Assembly: GCA_946480785.1 (NCBI GenBank)
Contig: CAMLLD010000035.1
Span: 1 to 62,503 of the forward strand
Direction: 5' to 3'
DNA from: an uncultured Blastocatellia bacterium
Lineage (GTDB): Bacteria; Acidobacteriota; Blastocatellia; Pyrinomonadales; Pyrinomonadaceae
Length of the DNA stretch: 62,503 nucleotides
A model generated the notes under the pieces. It saw only the letters and a program-made list of their open reading frames with translations. It ran no database searches and was not told the origin of the DNA. The position numbers were made by a program, and so were the translations under genes. Below are positions 1 through 8,201 of the stretch, in pieces; within the stretch, counting starts at the first letter, position 1, and every line of letters starts with the position of its first letter.

Positions 1-756
1 CTGCAGATCGATCGGTTCGTGAGTTCGCCGTTGCACGTCGGCAGCGGAACGATCGAGATGGCCCACGGGCGTTTTCCGGTGCCGCCGCCTGCGGTTGCTG
101 AACTCTTGAAAGGGGTGCCGTTTTATTCGAGCGACATCGCCGGTGAACTGTTGACACCGACGGGCGCGGCGATCATCACCACCGTTTGCCAAGAGTTTGG
201 GCCCCTGCCGCAGATGATGACGGAAGCTGTCGGCTACGGCGCAGGGACGCGCCAGTACAAAGATTTTCCGAACGTGCTGCGCGTGCTGGTGGGTGAAACG
301 GAAGCGAGCGCTGCGACTGACGAGCGGCTGTGGATGATCGAAACGAACATCGACGATATGTCGCCGCAGCTTCTCGGCCACGTGATGGATCGCGCGTTCG
401 AGCTCGGCGCGCTCGATTGTTACTTCACGCCGGTGCAGATGAAAAAGAATCGTCCGGGCGTGTTGTTGTCGGTGCTTTGCGAACGCGATCGCAAGGAACC
501 GCTGCTGAAGTTGTTGTTTACGGAAACAACGACGCTTGGGGTGCGCAGTTATGAAGTCGAACGGCGTGCGTTGCGGCGCAGCGTCGCGCAGGTGGAAACG
601 GCGTATGGCCTCATCGGTGTTAAAGTAGCGCACTTAAACGGTTCTGTCGTGAACGAGATGCCGGAGTTTGAAGACGTGCGCGCGGCGGCGACGAAGGCGG
701 GTGTGCCGCTGAAAGTCGTGGAGGACGCCGTGCGAGCAGCATTGGGCCACAGATGA
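1..756 (+). CDS. larC: LarC-type nickel-pincer cofactor biosynthesis protein (5' truncated by window edge)
   Basis: This is the C-terminal part of LarC, the CTP-dependent nickel insertase that completes the nickel-pincer nucleotide cofactor of lactate racemase and related enzymes. The reading frame is open from base 1, so the GTG at 19 is only the first internal start-like codon and not the real start. LarC proteins are about 400 residues; roughly 250 remain here. Recognisable family stretches are SSPLHVGSGTIEMAHGRFPVP, the SSDIAGELLTPTGAAI segment and ETNIDDMSPQLLGHVMDRAF in the middle. The stop overlaps the folE ATG by four bases (ATGA), which suggests translational coupling. A copy of the dispersed CCACAGATGAACAC repeat lies across this junction and encodes the last residues (GHR). 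Family assignment is confident; the partner LarB/LarE genes are not in view. Confidence 0.85.
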   Translation: MQIDRFVSSPLHVGSGTIEMAHGRFPVPPPAVAELLKGVPFYSSDIAGELLTPTGAAIITTVCQEFGPLPQMMTEAVGYGAGTRQYKDFPNVLRVLVGETEASAATDERLWMIETNIDDMSPQLLGHVMDRAFELGALDCYFTPVQMKKNRPGVLLSVLCERDRKEPLLKLLFTETTTLGVRSYEVERRALRRSVAQVETAYGLIGVKVAHLNGSVVNEMPEFEDVRAAATKAGVPLKVVEDAVRAALGHR

Positions 757-776
757 ACACGAATAACACAGATCAG
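745..776 (+). repeat. Dispersed CCACAGATGAACAC repeat, copy 1 (larC/folE junction)
   Basis: The sequence GGCCACAGATGAACACGAAT followed by AACACAGATC matches the direct-repeat family seen at five other places in this window (15359, 16684, 17708, 51264, 52580). It supplies the larC stop, the folE start ATG and the first folE codons (MNTNNTDQ). The unit has an internal period of about 11 bases built on ACAGATGAAC / ACACAGAT. Confidence 0.6.
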
Positions 777-1346
777 AAGCAAGTCGATTTAGAGTTGATC
801 GCAAAGGGTGTGCGGATGATCCTCGAAGGCATCGGTGAGGATCCGGAGCGCGCGGGTTTGAAGGAAACACCGCAGCGCGTCGCGGAGATGTACGCGGAAC
901 TAACGTCCGGCATGCGCGAGGATCCGCAGCAACACGTCATCCCATTGCCCGGCGACAAGCACGACGAGATGGTGATCGTCAAAGACATCAGCATCGCGTC
1001 GTTGTGCGAACATCATCTCGCGCCGTTCGTCGGCCGTTGCCACATCGCGTACATCCCGAAGGGCGGACGCATTCTCGGTATTTCGAAACTCGCGCGTCTC
1101 GCGGAAACGTTTTCGCGCCGCCTGCAACTCCAGGAACGGCTCACGACCGATATCGCGAACACGCTTTACGAAGGACTCAGCCCGCTCGGCGTGATGGTGG
1201 TGATCGAAGCGGAACACACGTGCATGACGTTGCGCGGCGTGCGCAAAGCCGACGCGAAGACGATCACGTCTGCTGTGCTCGGCGGCTTTCGCAGCGACCC
1301 ACGCACCCGCGCGGAAGCGATGGCGTTGATTAAAGGAAAGGACTAA
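753..1346 (+). CDS. folE: GTP cyclohydrolase I (FolE)
   Basis: Catalyses GTP to 7,8-dihydroneopterin triphosphate, the first step of folate and pterin synthesis, in the cytoplasm. At 197 residues it has the normal FolE length. The family blocks are in order: PERAGLKETPQRVAEMY near the N-terminus, the zinc-ligand and active-site stretch SLCEHHLAPFVGRCHIAYIP around residue 85, GISKLARLAETFSRRLQLQERLT, and the second ligand region EAEHTCMTLRGVRK near residue 155. The zinc ligands Cys and His of CEHH and the later Cys of HTCM are present, so it should be a canonical type I enzyme. The first eight residues come from a dispersed repeat, and a later start is possible, but no better ATG precedes the conserved region. 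It overlaps larC by four bases. Confidence 0.95.
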   Translation: MNTNNTDQKQVDLELIAKGVRMILEGIGEDPERAGLKETPQRVAEMYAELTSGMREDPQQHVIPLPGDKHDEMVIVKDISIASLCEHHLAPFVGRCHIAYIPKGGRILGISKLARLAETFSRRLQLQERLTTDIANTLYEGLSPLGVMVVIEAEHTCMTLRGVRKADAKTITSAVLGGFRSDPRTRAEAMALIKGKD

Positions 1347-1353
1347 TCGGTTC

Positions 1354-3015
1354 ATGTCATCCTCTAAATCCCTGTTTACTCTTGCTCTCGGCCTTGTGCT
1401 TCTGACGGCTCTTAGCGTCGTCTCACAACAGCAAAAAACTTCGCCGATCAACGAAGCGACGCTCAAAGCGCACATCCGCTTTCTTTCCGACGAACTGCTC
1501 GAAGGCCGCGGCACCGGCGCACGCGGCGGCGAGATCGCCGCGAAGTACATCGCGTCTCAACTCGAAGCGATCGGCGCGAAAGGCGCGGCTGAAAACGGCA
1601 GCTTCTTTCAACCCGTGTCGCTCGTCGGCGTGAAAGCCGATCCCAACACGACGTTGACGATCTCCGGCGCGAGCGGCAGCGAGAATTTGAAGTTTGCCGA
1701 TGACTTCGTCGCATTCACGGGGGCGCAAACCGAGAACGTAAATGTCGACGCGGATCTCGTCTTTGTTGGTTACGGCATCTCCGCGTCCGAGCAGAAGTGG
1801 AACGATTACAAAGGCAGCGACGAAGACTACCGCGGCAAGATCCTCGTGATGCTCGTCAACGATCCGCCCGCGACCGCCGACGAGCCAAACCTCTTCGCCG
1901 GCAAAACGCTCACGTACTACGGCCGCTGGACCTACAAATACGAAGAAGCCGCACGTCGCGGCGCAGCCGGCGTGATCCTTTTGCACACGGATGAGTCGGC
2001 CGGTTATCCGTGGGGCGTCGTGCGCACTTCAAACGGTTCGTGGCGCTTCGACATCGCACGCACTGCCAACGACACAACACCGTTTTTGCAATTTCGCTCG
2101 TGGGTCACTGACCCTTCCGCGCGGCGCATCATGAAACTCGCCGGCCAGGATCTCGACGCGTTGCGCGCCGCGGCCGCGAAGCGCGACTTCACTCCTGTGA
2201 AACTCAACCTGAAAGGCAAGCTGAATCTCAAGAGCGAAGTGAAACGCGTCGCGGCGCCGAACGTCGTCGGCATTATCGAGGGCAGCGATCCGCAGTTACG
2301 CAACGAGTACGTGGTCTATTCGGCGCACTGGGACCACCTCGGTATCGGTGCGCCCGACAAAGACGGCGACACGATCTACAACGGCGCGCTCGATAACGCG
2401 TCTGGTTGCGCAGTCGTGCTGGCGATCGCTGAACATCTCGCGAGCCTGCCGCCCGCACAGCGACCGAAACGTTCGAGTCTGTTCCTGTTTCCGACTGCGG
2501 AAGAGCAGGGACTGCTCGGCGCTGAATGGTATTCGCAACATCCAGTCGTGCCGCTCGACAAGACCGCCGCGAATGTGAACCTCGACTCGATGAATGTGCT
2601 TGGTCCAACGAAGGATTTCATACCGTTGGGCGCGGAGCGTTCGTCGTTGAAAGCCATCGTCGAAGCGGTCGCGAAAGAGATGAACCTGCGTGTTTCGCCT
2701 GATGCGCGGCCCGAACAAGGTTCGTTTTATCGTTCCGATCATTTTCCGTTTGCGAAAGTCGGCGTGCCTTCGATCAGTCTGAAAGAAGGTGACGATTACG
2801 TCGGCCACGACAAACAGTGGAGCGAGGAACAGTTCAAGGCCTACAACACCGCGCACTACCATCAGCCATCCGACGAGATGAGCGACTCGTGGAACTACCA
2901 GGGCATGATTCAGGAAGCCGAGATCGCGCTCGCGATCGGCCGCAAGATTGCCGACGCGCCCGTGAAGCCACAGTTCAATCCGGGAGATGAATTCGCAAAG
3001 AAACCGTCTAGATGA
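1354..3015 (+). CDS. Exported M28-family metallopeptidase with PA domain
   Basis: A predicted periplasmic or secreted zinc aminopeptidase of the M28 family (553 residues). An N-terminal signal peptide (basic MSSSK, hydrophobic core to about residue 24) is followed by a short conserved region typical of this subfamily (LRFLSDELLEGRGTGARG). A protease-associated (PA) insert lies around residues 130-250 and the catalytic domain at about 310-530. Metal-binding and catalytic motifs are visible: HWDHLG with the first His, GALDNASG with the bridging Asp, TAEEQGLLG with the catalytic Glu and a zinc-ligand Glu, NLDSMN with a ligand Asp, and a late His in the TAHYHQPSDE stretch. All ligands appear intact. 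It starts 7 bases after folE and its stop overlaps the metG ATG (ATGA). Substrate cannot be told from sequence; family members remove N-terminal residues from peptides. Confidence 0.9.
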   Translation: MSSSKSLFTLALGLVLLTALSVVSQQQKTSPINEATLKAHIRFLSDELLEGRGTGARGGEIAAKYIASQLEAIGAKGAAENGSFFQPVSLVGVKADPNTTLTISGASGSENLKFADDFVAFTGAQTENVNVDADLVFVGYGISASEQKWNDYKGSDEDYRGKILVMLVNDPPATADEPNLFAGKTLTYYGRWTYKYEEAARRGAAGVILLHTDESAGYPWGVVRTSNGSWRFDIARTANDTTPFLQFRSWVTDPSARRIMKLAGQDLDALRAAAAKRDFTPVKLNLKGKLNLKSEVKRVAAPNVVGIIEGSDPQLRNEYVVYSAHWDHLGIGAPDKDGDTIYNGALDNASGCAVVLAIAEHLASLPPAQRPKRSSLFLFPTAEEQGLLGAEWYSQHPVVPLDKTAANVNLDSMNVLGPTKDFIPLGAERSSLKAIVEAVAKEMNLRVSPDARPEQGSFYRSDHFPFAKVGVPSISLKEGDDYVGHDKQWSEEQFKAYNTAHYHQPSDEMSDSWNYQGMIQEAEIALAIGRKIADAPVKPQFNPGDEFAKKPSR

Positions 3016-5054
3016 AAACTTTCTACGTCACTACACCGATTTATTACGCCAACAGCCTGCCGCACCTCGGCCATCTCTACACGATGATCGTGGGCGACAC
3101 GATCGCGCGCTCGAAGCGGCAGCGCGGCATTGAAACTTACTTCCTGACCGGCACCGACGAGCACGGCATCAACATCGAACGCGCCGCGCAGAAGAATGGC
3201 CGCACGCCGCAGCAACAAGCCGATTACGTCGTCAGCTATTTCAAAGAGATGACGAGTGCGTTTGGGCTCGACACCGAACACGGCGGCTACGACATCTTCA
3301 TGCGCACGACCTACCCGTTTCACTACGAGGGCGTGAGCGCGCTCTGGCGCCGCATCATCAAGTCGAAAACGCCGAAAGGCAACGATGCGATTTACAAGGG
3401 CCATTACGAAGGTTGGTTTTGCGCTGCGTGTGCGGAGTACAAAACCGAAGACGAGTATCAGAAGGGTGATCCGCCAACGTGTTTGATTCACGACACGCCG
3501 CTCGATCGCGTTTCCGAAGAGAGCTACTTCTTTCGGTTGTCGGACTACGACGAGGCGTTGCTCGATGTTTACAAGAGCCGCGATTTCATTCGTCCGGAAG
3601 CGCGCGCGAACGAAGTGATCAGTTTCGTGCGCGGTGGTTTGCAGGATCTTTCGGTGAGCCGGTTGCGGAGTTCGGTGAGTTGGGGCGTGCCCGTGCCTGA
3701 CGATCCGGCGCACACGATGTACGTCTGGTTCGACGCGTTGACCAACTACATCACGGCGATCGGTTTTGGTAATGAAGAACGCGAGCGGGCGGTGGGTTTT
3801 GAGAAGTTCTGGCCGGCGCTGCATCTCGTCGGCAAAGACATTCTGCGTTTCCACGCGGTTTACTGGCCCGCGTTTTTGCTCGCGGCGGGGATTGAACTTC
3901 CGCGCGCGATCGTCGCGCACGGCATGTGGGTCGATCCAAACGGGCGCAAGATGTCGAAGACGCTCGAAAACACGATCGAGCTCGACGTTTTGCAGAAACA
4001 CTTCGCGGTGGACGCGATCCGTTATTTCTGTTTGCGCGAGATGGTGTTTGGCCAGGACGGGCGTTTTGGTTACGAGAGTTTGATCGATCGCGCGAACAGC
4101 GATCTCGCGAGTGGGCTCGGAAATCTTTCGAGCCGCACGTTGACGATGATCGCGCGCTATTGCGATTCGCGCATTCCGTCGGGGAAGATCGCAGAAGAGA
4201 AGCTGTTGTTTGCGAAGCGCACCGGCGTCGATACGGACGAGACGACGGTGGCGGGTTTTATCGAGACCGCGCGCGATCAGTTTCTATTGCACTTCGAAAA
4301 CCTGGCGTTTAGTCGCGCGCTCGAGGTGGCGTGGTCTGTCGTGGCGCGTGTCGACAAGATGATCACGGATGCGAAGCCGTGGGACCTCGCGAAGGATGAG
4401 AACCAGAAGCAGACGCTCGGCGCGGTGCTCTATCGCGCCGCGGAATCGTTACGTTGGCTGAGTGTGTTGCTGTATCCCGTGATGCCCACGGCGAGCCGTG
4501 CGATATGGCAACAACTCGGGCTCAACGGCGCACCCGACCGGATCGATCCGTCGACGTTGAAATGGGGCGAGTTGCCGGAAGGAACGAAGATCGGCGAGGT
4601 GCAAGCTGTGTTTCCCCGGCTCGATAAGGCGCGAATCCTGTCTGACATTAACGCGCCCAACACTGGCGAACCAATTAAAACTCCCCCTCAACCCCCGACT
4701 GCGGACGCCGAAGAATCTACGAACCTGATCGAAATCGACGACTTCGCAAAAGTCGATCTACGCGTCGGCCAGGTACTGTCCGCGGAACGCCTCCCGAAAT
4801 CCGACAAGCTCCTCTTACTGAAGATCGATCTCGGCGAAGCGCAACCACGCCAGGTGCTCGCCGGCATCGCCCAGTATTACGAACCGGAAAAACTCGTCGG
4901 CCGCAAAGTAGTCATCGTCGCGAACCTCAAACCACGAAAACTCCGCGGCTTTGAATCGCAGGGCATGCTCGTCGCCGCTTCGTATGGCGAAGAAGGCCGG
5001 CCCGTGATCGCGACATTCACCGAAGACGTTCCCAACGGCGCGCGCTTGAAATGA
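3012..5054 (+). CDS. metG: Methionine--tRNA ligase
   Basis: Charges tRNA-Met with methionine in the cytoplasm. The 680-residue protein has the class I catalytic core with the HIGH-type motif (LPHLGHLYT, residues 15-23) and the KMSKS-type loop (GRKMSKTLEN, near residue 312). A zinc-knuckle region with CAACAEY and a second, less regular Cys pair sits around residues 137-165. The anticodon-binding helical domain is at about 400-540. A C-terminal EMAP/Trbp111-like tRNA-binding domain begins near residue 573 (IDDFAKVDLRVGQV) and supports dimerisation. A proline-rich linker (about 555-570) joins the two. The start overlaps the peptidase stop and its own stop overlaps tatD, so metG sits inside a tightly coupled run. 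The enzyme is complete with no missing key residue seen. Confidence 0.97.
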   Translation: MKTFYVTTPIYYANSLPHLGHLYTMIVGDTIARSKRQRGIETYFLTGTDEHGINIERAAQKNGRTPQQQADYVVSYFKEMTSAFGLDTEHGGYDIFMRTTYPFHYEGVSALWRRIIKSKTPKGNDAIYKGHYEGWFCAACAEYKTEDEYQKGDPPTCLIHDTPLDRVSEESYFFRLSDYDEALLDVYKSRDFIRPEARANEVISFVRGGLQDLSVSRLRSSVSWGVPVPDDPAHTMYVWFDALTNYITAIGFGNEERERAVGFEKFWPALHLVGKDILRFHAVYWPAFLLAAGIELPRAIVAHGMWVDPNGRKMSKTLENTIELDVLQKHFAVDAIRYFCLREMVFGQDGRFGYESLIDRANSDLASGLGNLSSRTLTMIARYCDSRIPSGKIAEEKLLFAKRTGVDTDETTVAGFIETARDQFLLHFENLAFSRALEVAWSVVARVDKMITDAKPWDLAKDENQKQTLGAVLYRAAESLRWLSVLLYPVMPTASRAIWQQLGLNGAPDRIDPSTLKWGELPEGTKIGEVQAVFPRLDKARILSDINAPNTGEPIKTPPQPPTADAEESTNLIEIDDFAKVDLRVGQVLSAERLPKSDKLLLLKIDLGEAQPRQVLAGIAQYYEPEKLVGRKVVIVANLKPRKLRGFESQGMLVAASYGEEGRPVIATFTEDVPNGARLK

Positions 5055-5857
5055 TGATGCTCGTCGACTCTCATGCGCACATTGATGGTCCGGAGTTTGA
5101 CGCGGATCGCGATGAGATGCTCGAACGCGCGCAGGAAGCCGGCGTCAAGATAATCCTGAACGTCGGCACAGGCGATCCGCACAGCGGCGTCTTCGAACGC
5201 GCGATCGAGATGGGCCGCCGGCACCCGCACATTTACACGGCGATCGGTGTTCATCCGCATGACGCGCGCCACTACGACGACGCTGCGGAAGAAAAGATCA
5301 CTCAACTCTTTGATACTGCCGGACGCGTGATCGCTTGGGGCGAGATCGGTCTCGACTTTCATTACAACAACTCGCCGCAGGACGTGCAGATCGAGGCTTT
5401 CAAACGACAACTGCGCGCCGCCAGCGATCGCGACGTGCCCGTCATCATCCACACGCGCGAAGCGGAAACGGAAACGATCGAGATCCTGCAAAGCGAATAC
5501 AGCGGCGCGGAACGTCGCGGCGTTTTTCATTGCTTCAGCGGCAGCCGCGATCTCGCACGGCGTGCACTCGATCTCGGTTTTGCGATCTCGTTCTCGGGCA
5601 TCGTCACGTTTCGCAAGGCTGATGAGTTGCGGGAGATTGCGAAAGAAGTTCCGCTCGACCGTTTGCTGATTGAGACTGACTGTCCGTTTCTCGCGCCTGT
5701 GCCGTATCGCGGCAACCGCAATGAACCCGCGTATGTGGTGGAAGTCGCGCGCTGCATCGCGGAGTTGCGTGGTTTACCCGTGGAAGAGATCGCACAAGTT
5801 ACTACCGACAACTTCGAAATCCTCTTTGACCCGTTGTCACCCGCTTCTGCGCGTTAA
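5051..5857 (+). CDS. tatD: TatD-family metal-dependent hydrolase/DNase
   Basis: Cytoplasmic TIM-barrel metallohydrolase of the TatD family, associated with 3'-5' exonuclease activity and DNA repair or D-aminoacyl processing in characterised members. The 268 residues match the usual length. Metal ligands are visible in order: the HAH of DSHAHIDG (residues 7-11), the Glu of WGEIGLDFHY, the His of VIIHTREAE, the His of VFHCFSGS and the Asp of IETDCPFLAP. Three consecutive ATG codons (5051, 5054, 5057) open the frame. The first overlaps the metG stop, and any of the three could be used. metG followed by tatD is a common bacterial order, which supports the call. Confidence 0.93.
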   Translation: MMMLVDSHAHIDGPEFDADRDEMLERAQEAGVKIILNVGTGDPHSGVFERAIEMGRRHPHIYTAIGVHPHDARHYDDAAEEKITQLFDTAGRVIAWGEIGLDFHYNNSPQDVQIEAFKRQLRAASDRDVPVIIHTREAETETIEILQSEYSGAERRGVFHCFSGSRDLARRALDLGFAISFSGIVTFRKADELREIAKEVPLDRLLIETDCPFLAPVPYRGNRNEPAYVVEVARCIAELRGLPVEEIAQVTTDNFEILFDPLSPASAR

Positions 5858-5899
5858 CAGGGAAGGGGATTTTCAGACACAAAGAAAGGCGGTTCTGAA

Positions 5900-7543
5900 A
5901 TGAGATACCTCCTGCTTGCTTTGCTGCTTTTGCCGGTGGCCGCACTGGGCCAGCACAGTCATGCGCCGACGAAAGAGCCTGCTCCGGTCGCGCTGATGTC
6001 CGGTCTCGGTGACATAAATCACCCCGTTTCCACGACCAACGCCGAAGCGCAAAAGTTCTTCAATCAGGGACTTGATTACATCTACGCGTTCAATCACGAA
6101 GAGGCGGTGCGCTCGTTCAAGCGTGCGACAGAGCTCGATCCGCAACTCGCGATGGGCTATTGGGGCATGGCGCTCGCCCTCGGTTCAAACTACAACGTGC
6201 CGGCCGATGGTCCATCGCTGCTGACCGCGTACACGAACCTGCAAAAGGCGCTCGAGCTCGCGCCGAAAGCGTCCGAACAGGACCGCGCGTATATCAACGC
6301 TTTGTCGAAGCGTTACTCCTCTGATCTGCGCGCCGACCAGACCAAACTCGCCGTCGCTTACAAGAACGCAATGGGCGAGCTCTCGAAACGTTATCCCGAC
6401 GACCTCGACGCGGCGACGCTCTACGCGGAAAGCATGATGAATCTGCATCCGTGGAAGCTGTGGACACTCGACGGTAAACCCGGTGAAAACACGCTCGAGA
6501 TCGTGTCGGTGCTCGAAAGCGTGTTGCGCCGCAACCCGAATCACAGCGGCGCGAACCACTACTACATTCACGCGGTCGAAGCTTCGACGAGCGCCGATCG
6601 CGCTTTGCCGAGCGCCGAACGGCTCGGCAAAGTCGCGCCGAAGGCGGGTCACCTGGTCCATATGCCGTCGCACATCTACATTCGCACCGGCGACTACAGC
6701 AAAGCGGCGCAGGCGAATGTGGAGGCGATTGCGGTGGACCGCGAGTACATGACGCAGACGGGTGCGCAGGGTTTGTACCCGTTGATGTACTACAACCACA
6801 ACATTCACTTTCTCGCGTCGGCGAGCGCGCACAAAGGGCGCTATGCGGATTCGATCAAGGCGGCGCGCGAGCTGGAGGCGAGTGTCGCGCCGAACCTGAA
6901 AGCGATGCCGATGCTCGAGGCGTTTCGGCCGTACCCGATCGTCTCACTGGTTCGCTTCGGCCGTTGGGACGAGATTTTGAAAGAGCCACAGCCTGACGAG
7001 GCGTTGAAGATGACGACGGCGTTTTGGCACTTCGCGCGTGGCAGTGCGTATGTCTTTGGTGGGCAGCTTGAGAATGCGAGTGTGGAGCTGAGTGCGTTGC
7101 AGGCGTTTGCCAAGACAGTGCCGGCTGAGACGCCGTGGGGCAACAACACGGCGGACGATATTCTGAAGATCGCGGACTTGACGCTCGCGGGGAAGATCGC
7201 GTTTGCGCGTGGTGACAAGCAGACGGCTTTCGATCTTTTGAACAAGGCGGCAGCCGCGGAAGATGCGATGTATTACAACGAACCGGCGGATTGGGATCTG
7301 CCGGTGCGCGAAGTGCTGGGCGCGTTGTTGCTCACGTCTGGTGACGCCGCGGGCGCGGAGAAAGTTTTTCGCGAGGAGTTGCGACACCATCGCGGGAACG
7401 GCCGCGCATTGTTTGGTCTCGCGGAGAGTATGAAGCGGCAGCGAAAGGGAACTGAAGCGCAGAAAGTAACGCGCGACTTCCAAACAGCGTGGAAAGACGC
7501 CGACGTGAAGTTAACGGTAGAGGGTCTCGGTGGCTTGAAGTAA
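5900..7543 (+). CDS. Exported tetratricopeptide-repeat protein
   Basis: A 547-residue secreted or periplasmic protein with a clear signal peptide (MRYLLLALLLLPVAALGQ, cleavage near residue 18). It then has TPR-type helices: FFNQGLDYIYAFNHEEAVRSF and ATELDPQLAMGYWGMALALG fit one repeat at about residues 50-95. Further helical repeats run through the rest, including LLNKAAAAEDAMYY and REELRHHRGNGRALFGLAES near the C-terminus. The HSHAPTKEP stretch after the signal peptide is His-rich and could bind metal, but this is only a hint. The start ATG follows an AAGGCGG ribosome-site-like stretch. It lies 42 bases after tatD, so it may have its own promoter. Similar TPR proteins are common in Acidobacteriota and related groups; function is unknown, probably protein-protein contact in the envelope. 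Confidence 0.83.
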   Translation: MRYLLLALLLLPVAALGQHSHAPTKEPAPVALMSGLGDINHPVSTTNAEAQKFFNQGLDYIYAFNHEEAVRSFKRATELDPQLAMGYWGMALALGSNYNVPADGPSLLTAYTNLQKALELAPKASEQDRAYINALSKRYSSDLRADQTKLAVAYKNAMGELSKRYPDDLDAATLYAESMMNLHPWKLWTLDGKPGENTLEIVSVLESVLRRNPNHSGANHYYIHAVEASTSADRALPSAERLGKVAPKAGHLVHMPSHIYIRTGDYSKAAQANVEAIAVDREYMTQTGAQGLYPLMYYNHNIHFLASASAHKGRYADSIKAARELEASVAPNLKAMPMLEAFRPYPIVSLVRFGRWDEILKEPQPDEALKMTTAFWHFARGSAYVFGGQLENASVELSALQAFAKTVPAETPWGNNTADDILKIADLTLAGKIAFARGDKQTAFDLLNKAAAAEDAMYYNEPADWDLPVREVLGALLLTSGDAAGAEKVFREELRHHRGNGRALFGLAESMKRQRKGTEAQKVTRDFQTAWKDADVKLTVEGLGGLK

Positions 7544-7633
7544 TGGTCTCGCTGGCGTGAGATCAGTAACTCGAGTGGGCTCGACGACCAGGAGGCCGGT
7601 CAAGTGATCCCTGCCCGCTCACCAGCAAAGCCC

Positions 7634-7757
7634 CGCAGACGCGGCGAGAGGTAACGCCGAAGACGCGGCGAGAAAGGTAACGCCGCAGACGCGGCGAGAG
7701 GTAGCGCCGCAGACGCGGCGAGAGGTAGCGCCGAAGGCGCGGCCAGAAGGTAGCCAG
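7634..7757. repeat. Array of about five 24-bp GC-rich repeats
   Basis: Five imperfect copies of a roughly 24-base unit, GCCGCAGACGCGGCGAGAGG plus TAGC, lie in tandem with variants (CAGAC/AAGAC/AAGGC and one two-base insertion). The last copy runs into GGCGCGGCCAGAAGGTAGCC. That is the reverse complement of part of the 77-bp unit found downstream, so the array looks like a local expansion of that element in the opposite orientation. Both strands read open by chance of composition; I see no gene here. There is no conserved spacer pattern, so it is not a CRISPR. Confidence 0.8.
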
Positions 7758-7796
7758 TGGCAAGTGCGAGCAAAGCGAGCACGCAGCCACTGGATC
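7740..7796 (-). repeat. Inverted copy of the 77-bp element
   Basis: Read on the minus strand, this stretch gives GATCCAGTGGCTGCGTGCTC, then GCTTTGCTCGCACTTGCCAC, then TGGCTACCTTCTGGCC. That is a slightly longer-armed version of the element repeated three times at 7898-8122. Its core can fold as a hairpin in which CAGTGGC pairs with GCCACTG around a G+C-rich inner stem. Confidence 0.75.
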
Positions 7797-7816
7797 ACTG
7801 TAAAAGGCGGGTCAGG

Positions 7817-7877
7817 CCTGAAAGGCCGACAGATGATTGTCGTTTCCAGGTCGCACCATGTCTATCGCCCTTTCAGG
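7817..7877. repeat. Inverted repeat CCTGAAAGG ... CCTTTCAGG
   Basis: A 9-base perfect inverted repeat (7817-7825 and 7869-7877) encloses about 43 bases. It sits between the inverted and direct copies of the 77-bp element. I recall this CCTGAAAGGCCGACAGATGAT-like context from other GC-rich environmental genomes as an intergenic repeat, but could not verify that here. No gene is visible. Confidence 0.55.
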
Positions 7878-7897
7878 GCTGGCTCGTCTCTCTTAAC

Positions 7898-8122
7898 GAT
7901 CCAGTGGCTGCGCGCTACGCGCTTGCCACTGGCTACCTTCTGGCCGCGCCTCCGGCGCTCGGCAGGTTTTTAATGATCCAGTGGCTGCGCGCTACGCGCT
8001 TGCCACTGGCTACCTTCTGGCCGCGCCTCCGGCGCTCGGCAGGTTTTTAATGATCCAGTGGCTGCGCGCTGCGCGCTTGCCACTGGCTACCTTCTCGCCG
8101 CGCCTCCGGCGCGCGGCAGCTT
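7898..8122 (+). repeat. Three tandem copies of a 77-bp element with internal hairpins
   Basis: Copies start at 7898, 7975 and 8052, an exact period of 77 bases. The first two are essentially identical over the whole unit. The third differs at several bases (CTGCGCG for CTACGCG, CTCGCC for CTGGCC, GCGCGG for GCTCGG). Each begins GATCCAGTGGCTGCGCGCTA and ends GGCAGGTTTTTAAT. Within a unit CAGTGGC pairs with GCCACTG across a nested GCGCG/CGCGC stem, and GCCGCGCC/GGCGC offers a second stem. The near-identity of two copies points to recent duplication. ORFs through this region (for example 7757-8050) follow from the repeat and are not genes. Confidence 0.85.
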
Positions 8123-8163
8123 TGGGCCTACCTAGTGCTAAAGTAGCTCGGCAGCTTTATCGA

Positions 8164-8201
8164 GTGAGCTATGAACGATCAGGTGAGCTATGAACGAACA
8201 G
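8164..8201 (+). repeat. 19-bp tandem duplication spanning the start of the DinB-like gene
   Basis: GTGAGCTATGAACGATCAG (8164-8182) is followed directly by GTGAGCTATGAACGAACAG (8183-8201), with one mismatch. Each copy carries an ATG. Because 19 is not a multiple of three, the first ATG (8171) opens a frame that stops after a few codons; only the ATG at 8190 leads into the gene. The upstream copy therefore acts as a decoy start or a mini-ORF. Confidence 0.8.

Noticed and set aside
900..1550. Long minus-strand ORF opposite folE
   Set aside because: It is the antisense frame of folE and the peptidase start; it has no recognisable motifs.
2910..4001. 363-residue minus-strand ORF opposite metG
   Set aside because: Antisense shadow in GC-rich DNA; the plus strand encodes full metG domains.
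7757..8050. A 97-residue plus-strand ORF and several minus-strand ORFs in 7563-8050
   Set aside because: They translate the 24-bp and 77-bp repeats (recurrent ALATGYLLAAP-like peptides) and have no ribosome site or family match.
7634..8122. CRISPR array
   Set aside because: Units abut with no unique spacers of constant length, and no cas genes are near.
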